Below are positions 1 to 10,559 of a stretch of DNA of 64,000 nt, in pieces. Source of the DNA: Thinopyrum elongatum (lineage: Eukaryota > Streptophyta > Magnoliopsida > Poales > Poaceae). Position numbers and translations under genes: made by a program. The notes beneath the pieces were generated by a model that saw only the letters and a program-made list of their open reading frames with translations, was not told the origin of the DNA and ran no database searches. The stretch spans positions 182,892,942-182,956,941 of the forward strand of contig CM022302.1 of assembly GCA_011799875.1 (NCBI GenBank), written 5' to 3'. Positions within the stretch are counted from its first letter, which is position 1. Every line of letters starts with the position of its first letter.

Positions 1-457
1 TTAGATCTTGTGGTTCTGGAACTTGCGGCGGCTGGAAAAGTGTTTCGTCGACTCCCCTAGGGTTTTTGGGATTTTAGAGTATTTATAGAAGTGGAAGCCG
101 GTCGAAAAGGTTCCCGTGGGCTCCACTACCCACAAGGGCACGCCTGGGCCCCCTAGCACGCCCTGGTGCCTAGTTGGCCCCACGGGCCTCCTCTCGTGTG
201 ATCCTTTGGCTCCCTGGGTGTCTTTTTGGCAGAAAAAAAAATCTCCAAAAAGTTTCATTGCATTTGGACTTTGTTTGGTATTGATATTCCGCAAAGTTAA
301 AAACAAGCAAAAACAACAACTGGCACTGGGCACTATGTCAATAGGTTAGTCCCAAGAAATGATATAAAGTTGCTAGTAAATGAATATAAAGCATCCAAGA
401 TTGATAATATAATAGCATGAAACAATCAAAAATTATAGATACGTTGGAGATGTATCA
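1..457 (-). repeat. 3' LTR (partial) of the outer non-autonomous LTR element
   Basis: This matches 53840-54295 along its whole length in the same orientation and ends at 457 with ...TGTATCA, the reverse complement of the LTR start TGATACA. It holds the first third of a roughly 1.5 kb LTR; the rest lies left of the window. The 110-codon open frame on the minus strand here lies inside LTR sequence and is not taken as a gene. Confidence 0.85.
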
Positions 458-804
458 GCATCCCCAAGTTTAATTCCTACTTGTCCTCGAGTAGGTAAAT
501 GATAAAAACAGATTTTTTGATGTGGAATGCTGCCTAACATGTTCATCACATATTCTTTTCTTTGGTAGCATGGACATTTGGACTTTAGATGATTCAAAGC
601 AATAGTCTATAATTGACATGAGGACATTAATACTCAAGCATATCAACAAGCAACCATGTCTTTCAAAATATCAACACTAAAGAAAGCTATCCCTAGCCCA
701 TTATGCTCAATCATTGATCCATTCATGAAACACACTCAAATATTAGCTATATCCAATGCACAAGTATGATAATAGTGTTCCCTAGTTGGTGCTTTATAAG
801 AGAA
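458..804 (-). other. Internal region of the outer LTR element next to its 3' LTR, with polypurine tract
   Basis: On the minus strand the segment ends with a purine-rich AAACTTGGGGATGC tract directly before the LTR, the expected position of the plus-strand primer. The rest matches, in opposite orientation, 48870-49227 of the inner element of the same family. No coding potential is seen. The segment stops abruptly at the CACTA terminus at 805 and the element resumes at 42560. Confidence 0.75.
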
Positions 805-1240
805 CACTACTGCAGGATGCTGCTAATGTGACACTACAATCAGAGACCCTTCGACGAAACTATGTGTGATGCATTAAGCGCAAATAGTGATGTAATAAAA
901 CCGTCAAAAATGATACAAAACATTTGCGATGGAAGAGACATCAAACACGATCCAGATTATAGTTGTGTGTGCGATGCGTGCATACGATTGATCCATACGA
1001 ACTGTTTGCGATGATCCAGAACAATAGAAACAGGTAGCCAGATCAAGGTGTGTGTGATATACGACATACAGTTCGCTCCAATGAACCGTTTGCGATGATC
1101 GAGTTGAACACAAACAATTCGGTGTAACAAGATGTGTGTGATACCTGGCAAACAGGTCAGTAATCATAATTGTTTGCGACAATTATAAACAACGCATACA
1201 ATTTTTTTGTGAATTGTGTGCTCGACAGGGCACACAATTC
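805..1240 (+). repeat. CACTA left terminal inverted repeat and subterminal repeat region
   Basis: The CACTA terminus is followed by units containing TGTGTGCGAT, TTTGCGATGATC and GTGTGTGATA in both orientations. The region aligns in inverted orientation with 42170-42559. It ends with an 11-bp perfect inverted repeat (GAATTGTGTGC at 1211-1221, its complement at 1230-1240, 8-base loop). In En/Spm-type elements such subterminal motifs are transposase-accessory binding sites; that role here is by analogy. Confidence 0.8.
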
Positions 1241-1384
1241 AAAAAACCAACATGTGGGCGATAATGTAAAAAATCTCTGTCGAATATGAATTGCTAACCA
1301 TCTGCGATGAGATTGACAGGGGAAACAGAGATAAACGAATTAATATGAGTGAACAGAAACGGAGATACATATAGTCTGATTAAT

Positions 1385-1756
1385 TTAGTCCTTCTTCTTG
1401 TTGTTGTTGGATGGCCCCACGACATCGTCTTGGCGAGGACGCTTCGTGTCGCTGACCGTGTGCTTTTCATCGCCACCGCCGTCGTCATCGTAGTTGCTGT
1501 CGTCGTCGTCCTCCTCCTTGTTCGACCATTCCTCCTCCTCATCATCGTCGTCCTCTTCTCCGTCCTTTGACGGCTCCTCATCCGTCTGGTTGTCGTCTGA
1601 TGACTCGAGAGGTGGCGTTCCTTCCATGATCCGGATAAAATTGAGATCTGGGCTCGATGTCAAACTCAGGGAAGACGAGCGGGATGATTCCGATGTTAAC
1701 CTATCATCGGGCGCCAGACTGCTGGCGGAACTGCCATCCTCGCTGTCACTCGACAT
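1385..1756 (-). CDS. Acidic Ser/Asp/Glu-rich ORF of unknown function at the CACTA left end
   Basis: An open frame of about 123 codons reads toward the left terminus. I chose the internal ATG at 1756, which opens a Ser-rich start (MSSDSEDGSS), rather than an upstream ATG at 1852. The N-terminal half is Ser-rich. The middle is a long run of Asp and Glu, and the end is basic (TKRPRQDD and a terminal NNNKKKD), resembling a nuclear localisation signal. No catalytic domain is visible. Its strong bias produces long open frames on the opposite strand, which I reject. It lies immediately inside the subterminal repeats, next to the zf-GRF gene on the same strand. It could be a cargo gene, a 3' exon of a larger transcript, or a low-complexity accident. 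Confidence 0.4.
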   Translation of the reverse strand: MSSDSEDGSSASSLAPDDRLTSESSRSSSLSLTSSPDLNFIRIMEGTPPLESSDDNQTDEEPSKDGEEDDDDEEEEWSNKEEDDDDSNYDDDGGGDEKHTVSDTKRPRQDDVVGPSNNNKKKD

Positions 1757-2044
1757 GGCTGTGGTACTTACACAAACCGCGAGAAAGCGAGATTGCAAAG
1801 TGTGTGTAAGTGTGTAGCGTGGCCGGCCGGGGATGATGAAGATGGTGGACACTTAAGCAGGGTATGCAGAGAAGAGGAATGCCAATTGAAGTGGAGGATT
1901 GACGTATTATCTAACCACTGATATAATCAACCGCAATTATTTGTACCCAGTCGCTCCAAATTCCCGGGGTTGCGCTGTTCTTAATGTGATAGTTACGCAC
2001 ATGCGTTGGAGCGTCCAAATATGAAACAAACATTTTTCATACTA

Positions 2045-2288
2045 CTCCCTCGGTACCGACGACCTAGGTGGGGGAAAACGAGAGAACTTGATGATTATTT
2101 GCTAATCAATACCTTTGCATGCAGAGAATTGACCATTACTTTCTATGCTAAGTAGTCTGAAGTCATTGAATGGATACAAGCCCCACGACTCCTATTGGCT
2201 GATTTCTTTTTTCAGGACAAAAAATAGGGAACGAGTTTTGGGATTATTTGGTTTTCGTAATGTGACTTATGCACCGGTACGAACGGAG
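2045..2288. mobile_element. Stowaway-like MITE
   Basis: The ends read CTCCCTCGGTACCG and, inverted, CTCCGTTCGTACCGG, flanked on both sides by TA (2043-2044 and 2289-2290), the Stowaway target duplication. It is 244 bp long with no coding capacity and lies just beyond the stop codon of the zf-GRF gene. The surrounding sequence, 1853-2344, holds nothing else that I can identify. Confidence 0.65.
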
Positions 2289-2344
2289 TAGGACAGTTGG
2301 CAAGCAATACATTGAGCTCTTCTTATTGATGAAGCAAGTAATGA

Positions 2345-2880
2345 TCAAACAAAACACCTAATCATCATTGCAAACATCGCATAGAAGATGGATAATGCGA
2401 CAACCACAACTACACATGCTAGGTCCTTCCTATCTCTTGCTTCCATCTGTTGCCTGTGATTGATTCTTTCTTGCTTCATCATACTGATTGTTCACTCCAG
2501 ACCAGTCAGTTTCTTCTTCAGCTTTACGTTATCTTCTGCGAGCTTGGTGATAACACTCGAAGCCCTGCCATGCCATTTTTCATCCAGCCAATTAACAAAG
2601 GCACAAGCCTCATATCCCTGCCAATGCTAAATAGTATTCACGATGAGCGGTGGCATTAACTCAACTAAAATGATGAACTTAATTAGCACTAACCTCTAAG
2701 GGGCAACTGAGAAACTGCCTGCCAATGTCGAATCCCTTCGTGCATACACGTCGAGCGGGAGTGTGTCCATGCACACAACTCAGCTTTTGGTACTTCTCGG
2801 TGGCGCAAAACTCGGAGTCGAACTCATCTTGCGGGAGTCTGGAGTCATACTCCGGATCCGGTGGCTGATCGCTTTCTTGG
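2345..2880 (-). pseudogene. GRF-type zinc-finger protein with coiled coil and C-terminal membrane segment (two exons, damaged)
   Basis: Exon 1 (about 2880-2694) encodes a GRF-type zinc finger start: Cys-x-His-Gly, then RRVCTKGFDIGRQFLSCPLE. A GT donor follows at 2693-2692. A CAG acceptor opens exon 2 (2617-2345), which continues in phase with the rest of the finger (ACAFVNWLDEKWHG), a Lys/Glu-rich helical stretch, and a hydrophobic end (VVVVVALSIFYAMFAMMIRC) before TGA. This order of GRF finger, coiled coil and tail anchor is familiar from abundant uncharacterised grass proteins. Damage seen: one in-frame TGA in exon 2, and a run of 14 C (2892-2879, minus strand) after which the nearest upstream ATG is out of frame. 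GRF fingers occur in nucleic-acid-binding proteins; the role here is unknown. Confidence 0.6.
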
Positions 2881-2892
2881 GGGGGGGGGGGG

Positions 2893-4048
2893 AGGTCATT
2901 CAGGATAGATTGAGCAGGGAGCTACTTTGGACATGCTAAAAAAGGTCAGGATAGATTGGAACCTGACAGGATGATTTGGATCCGTAGTACACCTGCATTC
3001 TGATGACCTTAGGCAAGCGATCGATGGTGACTGCCGTCGTGGCGGTGCTGCCGAGAGCGCCGATACGAGCAGGAGCAGCCGCACCGAAACCATCAGCACC
3101 GCTCGCCCGCATTCCCCCAATGTCAGCACCACGCGAGGGAATTTGGAGGCTATCTAGGGATTTGGGGGAAATGGGGAAACTATGGGGATATGCTAACGGT
3201 CGGGAACTACTTATCACACTATGTTGTATACGACACACGGTTTATACATGTCGTTTGTGTTCGTTATTACAACTTCACTCACGATTTCAGCACCAAAACG
3301 TGTGAGAAGACAACATAGGTGAGACACGGTTGCCGTGCAATAACCGTATGTGATGTACTACCCTGTACATATGGGGATGCAATAATTGAGTTACAGTAAT
3401 ACTTAGGTTAAACAGCCGCTCCGCGGATACCCGTCAAAAAATTAAAACAGCCGCTCTACAGATAGGGATTGCGCTGGCGGCCGAGGTAGCGGCTACTGAA
3501 TAAGAGGTTAATCCTCGGTCAGTGGTCTGTGGCGGCGTCATAGGAGGTCAATCATCGGTCTGCGACGGGAGATAGGAGGAGCTCAATCATCGAGGTCAGC
3601 GGTGGCGTGATTGGAGCACATCCATTGCGGTCGATGGCGGGATAGTGGAGGTCAAACTTCAGGTGGTTGCCCCACCAACCTTTGCTCCTTGACCCTGCTG
3701 TCTCAGTGTGCCGCCGCATCACGCTTCTCTGTCTGCTAGGTGGAGGTCGCCGCGTGGCTAATTAATTAAGGTATTCTTTTCGTTGAGTGCCTTAATTAAG
3801 GTATTCAATTCATAAGGGTAGTGCTGTACTACTCTGCGTGTAAATTGACTGGCCATTAATTTTTGTCATCGCACGGCTGGATAACAATATGAAGAGTCCT
3901 TAGTAATTATGAACATAAAATCTTGTGATTTATGCAAACATCTTTGGGCATGAGTTAATCTTGTGATTTATGCACACATCTTTGGGCATTAGTTAATCCA
4001 TGTATTAATGTTGTTGTTTTGTTTTTAATTACCCTTCATGTGGTGCAG
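2893..4048. promoter_or_regulatory. Divergent intergenic region between the zf-GRF gene and the Tnp2 gene
   Basis: The two genes are transcribed away from this 1.2 kb stretch. It contains terminus-like motifs at 3226-3350 (ACACACGGTTTAT, GACACGGTTGCCGTG, ATAACCGTATGTG), degenerate GAGGTCAATCATCGG repeats at about 3505-3660, and a tandem duplication of about 40 bp (TTGTGATTTATGC...GGGCAT) at about 3918-4000. An acceptor-like GGTGCAG directly precedes the Tnp2 ATG, so part may be a 5' intron. Short open frames here show no recognisable domain. The promoter role is inferred from position. Confidence 0.45.
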
Positions 4049-7000
4049 ATGGAATGATCTGAATGGATGAAGAATCAGAGAAGCTCAGATTTTATCAGTG
4101 ACATGACGGAGTTCATCAATTTGGCTGAAAGTACAAAGAAGAGAATTGGTAATGAGGATTACATCCTGTGTCCATGCAGTCGTTGTGCCAATACAGAGCC
4201 ACATAATGTTACAGTTGTCGAGTTCCACTTAGTCACTCGGGGATTCATGGATGGATATACACGTTGGACCAGACACGGTGAAGAGCAGGTCATGGATGAA
4301 TATACCCAGGGCTGCGAGATGCCAAACTTCAGTCAGAGTCACATGGATGTTAAATCTAACATCGGGGCTGAGGCGTCAAGCTACCAAGGGAACACCGGAA
4401 AGCCGAAAACCCCATTGGAAAACCAAGACGGCGACGCAGATGATGATGATGACCTTGATATGCCAGATTTTTCTGCTATGATTCCAGATTTCAAGGGACC
4501 AAAAAAAGATATGATTGGGTACAAGGATCTGCCAACCATTGATGTGGACTCCAAGAAAGATTTGTATCCAGGTTGCAAAAAGAAATATTCCAAGTTGAGT
4601 GCCACACTGGCACTTCTCAGATTTAAAGCAGCAAATGGTCTATCAAACAAGGGCTTCACAGAGTTGTTAGGTATTTTCAAAGAAATTCTTCCGGAAGATA
4701 ATGTGCTCCCCAAAGGCACGAACGAAGCAAAGAAAATTGTTTGCTCATTGGAACTTGAAGTACCGAAGATACACGCTTGTGTGAATGATTGTATATTATA
4801 CTGTGGTGAGTACGAAGATTTGCTTGCATGTCCCACATGCAAGCATGCGCGATACAAGTGCAGGAGAGCAAAGGACAAGTACAAATTCGACGACGAGATC
4901 AAGACAGGAATCCCATTCAAGGTTGTTTGGTACTTGCCTTCAATTCCAAGGTTGAGGCATTTGTTTGCAAACCCTAGATAGGCAAAGAGGTTGCAGTGGC
5001 ATCATGATGAGCAAACTGCGGATAAATATATTAGGCACCCGAAAGATGGGGCTCAGTGGGAATTAATCGACAACAAGTTTGAAGACTTTGCCAAGGATCC
5101 TAGAAGTATAACGCTCGGGGAGTGTACTGACGGGATGAATCCTTTTGGCGATATGAGCACGAAACACAACACATGGCCAGTGCTTCTGTGCATATATAAC
5201 CTTGCTCCTTGGTTGTGTATGAAGAAAAAATACATCATGATGTCAATGATTATTCAAGGCCCGAAGAAACCTGGAAATGACATCGACATTTACTTTCAAC
5301 TATTGGTAGAAGAACTGCTGAAATTGTGGGTAAAGAAGCCTGCTGTAAAATATTATGATGCTTGCAAAAAGGAGTTTTTCGATCTACATGCGATGCTGCT
5401 GCACACCATTCAAGATATGCCGGCATTAGGCAACACATCAGGGCAGAAAATAAAGGGATTTGTAGGGTGTGTCACATGCATGGATAAGACAGCTAGCAGA
5501 TTTCTTCCCAACTCGCACAAAACTGTGTATTTGCATCATCGTAGGTTCTTACGGAAAGATCACCCATACCGAAAGATGAAAGTTGAATTTGATGGTATGA
5601 CAGAGGTAGGTTTGGGCCCAAGACCTTATGCTGGGGAGTGGGTCCACAACATGGCTAAACAAATTAATGTTGTGCTTGGCAAGAACCACACTTTGACGGT
5701 GAAACAAACACCCAGGGATCAAGTGTTTAAGAAGAAATCGGTGTTCTAGGAATTACCTTACTAGGAGATTCTACGTGTACGTCACTACATCGATGTCATG
5801 CACGTAGAGAATAACATATGTGAAAGCATCCTTGGTACTCTGCTCAAGATTAAAGGTAAAACAAAGGATGGTGATGGTGCACGACTCGATATGCTTGGTG
5901 ATTAATCAAAACGCAAGAGTGAAGCAGAAGATGATAACAAATTCCTCCATGCTCACCAGAGTTACAATTTCAGTACAAAAGAAGCACCAGAGCTCTTCAA
6001 CTATTTGTTGTCAATTAAGACACCCTCTTCCTACTCCACAAACATCAGATGTCTCGTGGATGTGATCTCAGCTAAAATGAAGTTGGGACAGATGAATTCA
6101 CATGATTGCCATGTAATGTTGACACAAATCCTCCCGGCGGCCATCAGCAATCTGATGGACACAGATATAAGAAACACTCTCATTGAGCTCTGTGATTTCT
6201 TCCACAAACTATGGCAGAAAGTTGTAGATCCTGAAGAGTTGGATTATATGCAAGAGGATATTGCAAGAATATTGTCCCGCCTAGAGATGTTTTTCCCATC
6301 GTCATTCTTTGATGTCATGGTCCATCTCACTGTGCACCTTGTCGATGAGATAAAGTATTGTGGTCCTATGTTTCTTCGCAACATGTATCCCTTTGAGCGG
6401 TTCATCAGAATACTGAAGCGCTATTGTCGGAACCGAAGCCATCTAGAGGCAAGCATCCTTCAAGGTTATACCACGAAGGAGGTGGTTGAGTTTTGCACCG
6501 AATAGATGAAACAAAGAGCTATAGGTTTGCCCCTCTCTTGCCACGAGGAAAGGCTGAAAGGTAAGCCGGTCCTTGTTGGCACGCAAAATGCCGCACCCAG
6601 AGATTTGCTCGACAAAGCCCATTTGACAGTACTTCTTAACAGCCCAGTTCTCAGCGCTTATACTGATGAACACTTGGCAGAGATACGCCAAAGCTTCTTA
6701 CCAATGGTGTATCCATTAGATGTAGAGATGAAAGAGCACAATAAGGACTACGCCAGATGGCTGAAGAATCGTTTGGCACAATGATCCATGGATGACATTG
6801 CTACGTGGTTGGCACAAAAGCCATCACGTACGGTGTTGATGTACCAAGCGTATGCATGACATAAATGGCTACACGTTCTACACTGAGGAACGTGATGAGA
6901 AGACCTCATATCAGAACAACTCAGTTCGAATAGAATGCATGACTGTAGATGAAGCTAATAAAAGGGTATACTATGGAACCAAGAAAGGGATTTAGGAGCT

Positions 7001-7397
7001 TAAGTAAGTGAAAGTTTAGGTGGCATTATTCAGGTGCACATGGATCCCTCTTAGTCAGGCAAAGGTTGATGACTGCAGGAAGACCTGTATTAACAAGACA
7101 TCGATGGCATATCATGCGGACCCATTCATTCTTGCCAGCGATGCTACCCAGATTTTCTATGTGAAAGACCCCTTGCATAAGAACTGCCATGTAGTGATAT
7201 ATGGGAAGAGGAGGGTACTGGGCGTCGAGGATGTTGCTGATGAGGACAAGTACGATGAATTTGCTGAGTTGCCAGCCAAGGGATCATGCACCATCCAAAC
7301 AGAGAAGCGTAAGATCATCAGAAAACCTAAGTTCATTTGGGGTCAACCTAATGATCCCAGTTCTCCCATGTACATGGGAATTAAGCCGTCAGACTAG
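4049..7397 (+). pseudogene. CACTA transposase, Tnp2 type (multiple in-frame stops)
   Basis: One frame can be followed from the ATG at 4049 (just after a GGTGCAG acceptor-like site) to about 6784. In order it shows the transposase-associated domain (CPCSRC, HLVTRGF-like and YTRWTRHGE blocks, about 4170-4290), the Tnp2 core (CPTCKHARYKC, WYLPSIPRLRHLF, DGMNPFG; about 4800-5200), an RHYIDVMHVENNICES block near 5790, and a DUF4218-like region (about 6060-6500). A DUF4216-like segment (about 7020-7397) sits in another frame. In-frame stops are at 4055, 4979, 5747, 5762, 5903 and 6503; two fall where the family has tryptophan. The product would cut and paste the element. As read it cannot give a full protein, so the element is non-autonomous unless a missed splice pattern bypasses the stops. 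Confidence 0.85.
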
Positions 7398-7631
7398 TTT
7401 TTATGCCTAAGCTGCAACTTAATTCATTCAATTTAGAACTATCGCATGTACTGAATTTGTGAGTTATGTCTGGTCTTCTGTTGATGTAAGAATCATTAAT
7501 ATGTTGACCTTGATATGCTGTCAGCTCAGGCAATGAATTTGAACTGTTTATTATTATTATACCCTATAGGTAGCACACTCAATTGATCTCACTCCAGTAT
7601 GTATGAACAGAAGATATGAAATATGGTTTGC

Positions 7632-10440
7632 GAATAGCACACGGTTCATTCATGAAAGCCGTGTGCCGACCAAACCGCGCGCGCGATGTGAGTCATGCGT
7701 TCTGATTGGCCAGAACCCAAACCCCACGGATTGTACGCCTGCACCGTTGGATGCTCCCAAATCGAACGACAATCCTCATCCCTTTCATCAACACATGCAG
7801 TTGCGGTTGGGATTTGATTTATATGCACAAAATGCACGTTAAATTCAAAAAATATCTTAAATATAGCAAACGATACCTGAAATGCGTCAAAAAATCAAAC
7901 CCGTGGTATAATGGTGATTGCGTACCGTGGAAATTTTTATGAGGCCAAACGATGAAGTCACCAGCCACTAGAGTTTGAATTGACACGTCTCCTTTTGGAA
8001 ACCATGATCCTTTTTGTGAGGTGCTCTGGTTTCCAAGGAGCGATCATCAAAACTTGTGCCAAACTTTACCAATTTTTTTCCATGGGGTCGTGAGAGCACG
8101 CCACGGTCACATACCGATTTTCGTGATTTCAGAACTGTATATGCATTTCCTGTAATTAAAATACCAACAAGGCCTATGCCTCTTGCCGCACCCTGCGGCC
8201 GAAATGTTTGAAAAAAATTCCTGTTTCTCAGACAATAAATGAAAACTCGCAAAGCGACAGGAAAATGATCTTGCTAACACCCACGTGTAGTTGCGACAAA
8301 TGTTTCCTACCACAAGTGGTAGTTACCACCATTTGTGTTTTGTATGTTGCACATAGTATCTGTCAAAACCGAGATTATATATGTGTAGTATGTAGTACAC
8401 AATGTTTAGATAGTATATATACTACTTTTTAGGTAGTATGTACCATATTTTGAGCATACTCTTTTTTACGTACAAATATGTACGTATTTCATAAATATAA
8501 CAAAAACTATGGGCTCATATGCAATTTTTTCGTGTAACTTGCTTTGAAATATCTTAGATATAGTATATGAACATATTTAGAATGCTAAAGTATTATACAT
8601 ACTATTACATGATAGTATATGAGACATGTGGGGTAACTACCCCCGGGTGGTAGGATGTATTTAATGTGCATTTTGTGCATATAAATCAAATCCCAACTGA
8701 TTTACCATGCACATATATATATAGTCCCTACAAAACCATGGCCGATGCCCCCCTGCTGCGCTCGCGATGTGAGTCGTGCGTTCTGATTAGCCAGAACCCA
8801 AACTCCACGGATCGTATGTCTGCACCATTGGATGCTCCCAGATCAAACGTCAATCCTCATCCCTTTCATCAGCACATGCAGTTGCAGTTGGGATTTGATT
8901 TATATGCAAAAAATGCACATTAAATTTAAAAATATCTTAAATATAGCAAACGATAACTGAAATGTGTCAGAAAATCAAACCCGTTGTATAATGGTGATTG
9001 CGTACCGAGGAAATTTTTATGAGGCCAAACGATGAAGTCACCGGCCACTGGAGTTTGAATTGACACGTCTTCTTTTGGAAACCATGATCCTTCTTGTGAG
9101 ATGCTCCGGTTTCCAAGGAGCGATCATCAAAACTTGTGCCAAACTTTACCAATTTTTTCCACGGGGTCGTGAGAGCACGCCACGGTCACACAACGATTTT
9201 CATGATGTCCGGACTCCATCTGAATTTCCTGTAATTAAAATACCAACTAGGCCTACGCCGGTGGCCGCACCTCGCAGCCGAAAATGTTTGAAACTTCTGC
9301 CCGCTTCTCGGGCAATGGATGAGAACTCGCAAAGCGACACACAAATGATTTGTACAACTTCTTTGCTAACACCCACATGTAGTTGTAGTAGGATTTTGAA
9401 TTTCTATGTACTAAATGCAAGGTAAATGCACAAAAATGGCTTAAATATAGTAGACGAGACCTGAAATGGGCCAGAAAATCAAACCTAGGGTACATCGGTG
9501 ATTGTTTACCATGAAAAAAAATCGAGGTGGAACGATGAAGTCACCGACGATTGGAGTCTGAAGTGCCGCGTCTCCTTTTGAAAACTATGATCCTTCTTTT
9601 GAGATGCTCTGGTTTCGAAGGTGCGAGCATCAAAACTTGTGCCAAACTTTACCAAATTTTTTCCATGGGGTCGTGAGAGCACGCCATGGTGACACACCGG
9701 TTTTCGTGATTTCTGGACTCTATATACCTTTCCTGTAATTAAAATACCAACAAGGCCTACGCCTCTGGCCGCACCCTATGGCCGAAATGTTTGAAAAAAA
9801 TTCCCGTTTCTCGGAGAATGAATGAAAACTTGCAAAGCGACACGCAAATGATCTTGCTAACACCCACGTGTAGTTGCGACACGGTTATATATATGCATGG
9901 TAAATGCAAAAAATGGCTCAAATATAGCAAACGAGATCTCAAATGCACCAGAAAATCAAACCTTAGGGTACAATGGTGATTGCTTACCGTGGAAAAAAAT
10001 TTGAGGCAAAACAATGAACTCATGTTTTCATTCAAACAAAAATATGTTGTTAGTTTATGTAAATGTTTTCAAATAGCACACGATTCATTCATGAAAGTCG
10101 TGTGCCTACCAAACCATGGCCGATGCCCCCTGCTGCGTGCGTGATGTGAATCATGCGTTCTGATTGTCCAGAACCCAAACCCCATGGATCATACTTCTAC
10201 ACCATTGGATGCTCCCAGATCGAACGGCAATCCTCATCCCTTTCATCAGCACAAGCAGTTCTGGCTAGGATTTGATTTATATACCAAAATGCATGGTAAA
10301 TGCCAAAAATGGCATAAATATAGCACACGAGACCTGAAATGCGCTAGAAAATCAAACATGTGGTATAATGATGATTGCTTACCGTGGAAAAAATTCGAGG
10401 CGAAACGATGAACTCACAACTAGCACGTCTTCATTTCAAA
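7632..10440 (+). repeat. Diverged direct repeats between the two transposase genes (about 0.65 kb unit, five full or partial copies)
   Basis: Units start near 7632, 8734, 9393 (truncated), 9890 (truncated) and 10070. Shared landmarks are CCAAACCATGGCCGATGCCC, GTTGGGATTTGATTTATATG, TATAGCAAACGA, GGTATAATGGTGATTG, TTGACACGTCT and TCGTGAGAGCACGCCA. Units 1 and 4 open with a hairpin of GCACACGGTT or GCACACGATT and its near-complement (7637-7666, 10076-10105). A stretch of about 40 bp at 8660-8702 is an inverted copy of part of the unit. Small open frames recur at equivalent places in the copies but differ in length and share no domain, so I do not call genes. Confidence 0.75.
8306..8654. mobile_element. 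MITE-like insertion between repeat units 1 and 2
   Basis: The ends read CCTACCACAAGTGGTAGTTACC and, inverted, CCTACCACCCGGGGGTAGTTACC. The interior is AT-rich with repeated AGTATATG and GTAGTATGTA motifs and no ORF. I could not fix the target duplication, so the superfamily is left open. Confidence 0.45.
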
Positions 10441-10559
10441 ATTAGCACGTCTTCTTTTCAAACGAAATTATGTTGTTTGTGCACACGGGCGCTTAGAGGC
10501 ATCCTTTTGCATAGGCCTTCCCGCGCGGCGACCGGGGATCTTTTTTCACCCTTTTCACC

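Noticed and set aside
1494..1817. Ser-rich open frame on the plus strand
   Set aside because: It is the complement of the Asp/Glu-rich minus-strand ORF and arises from the same codon bias.
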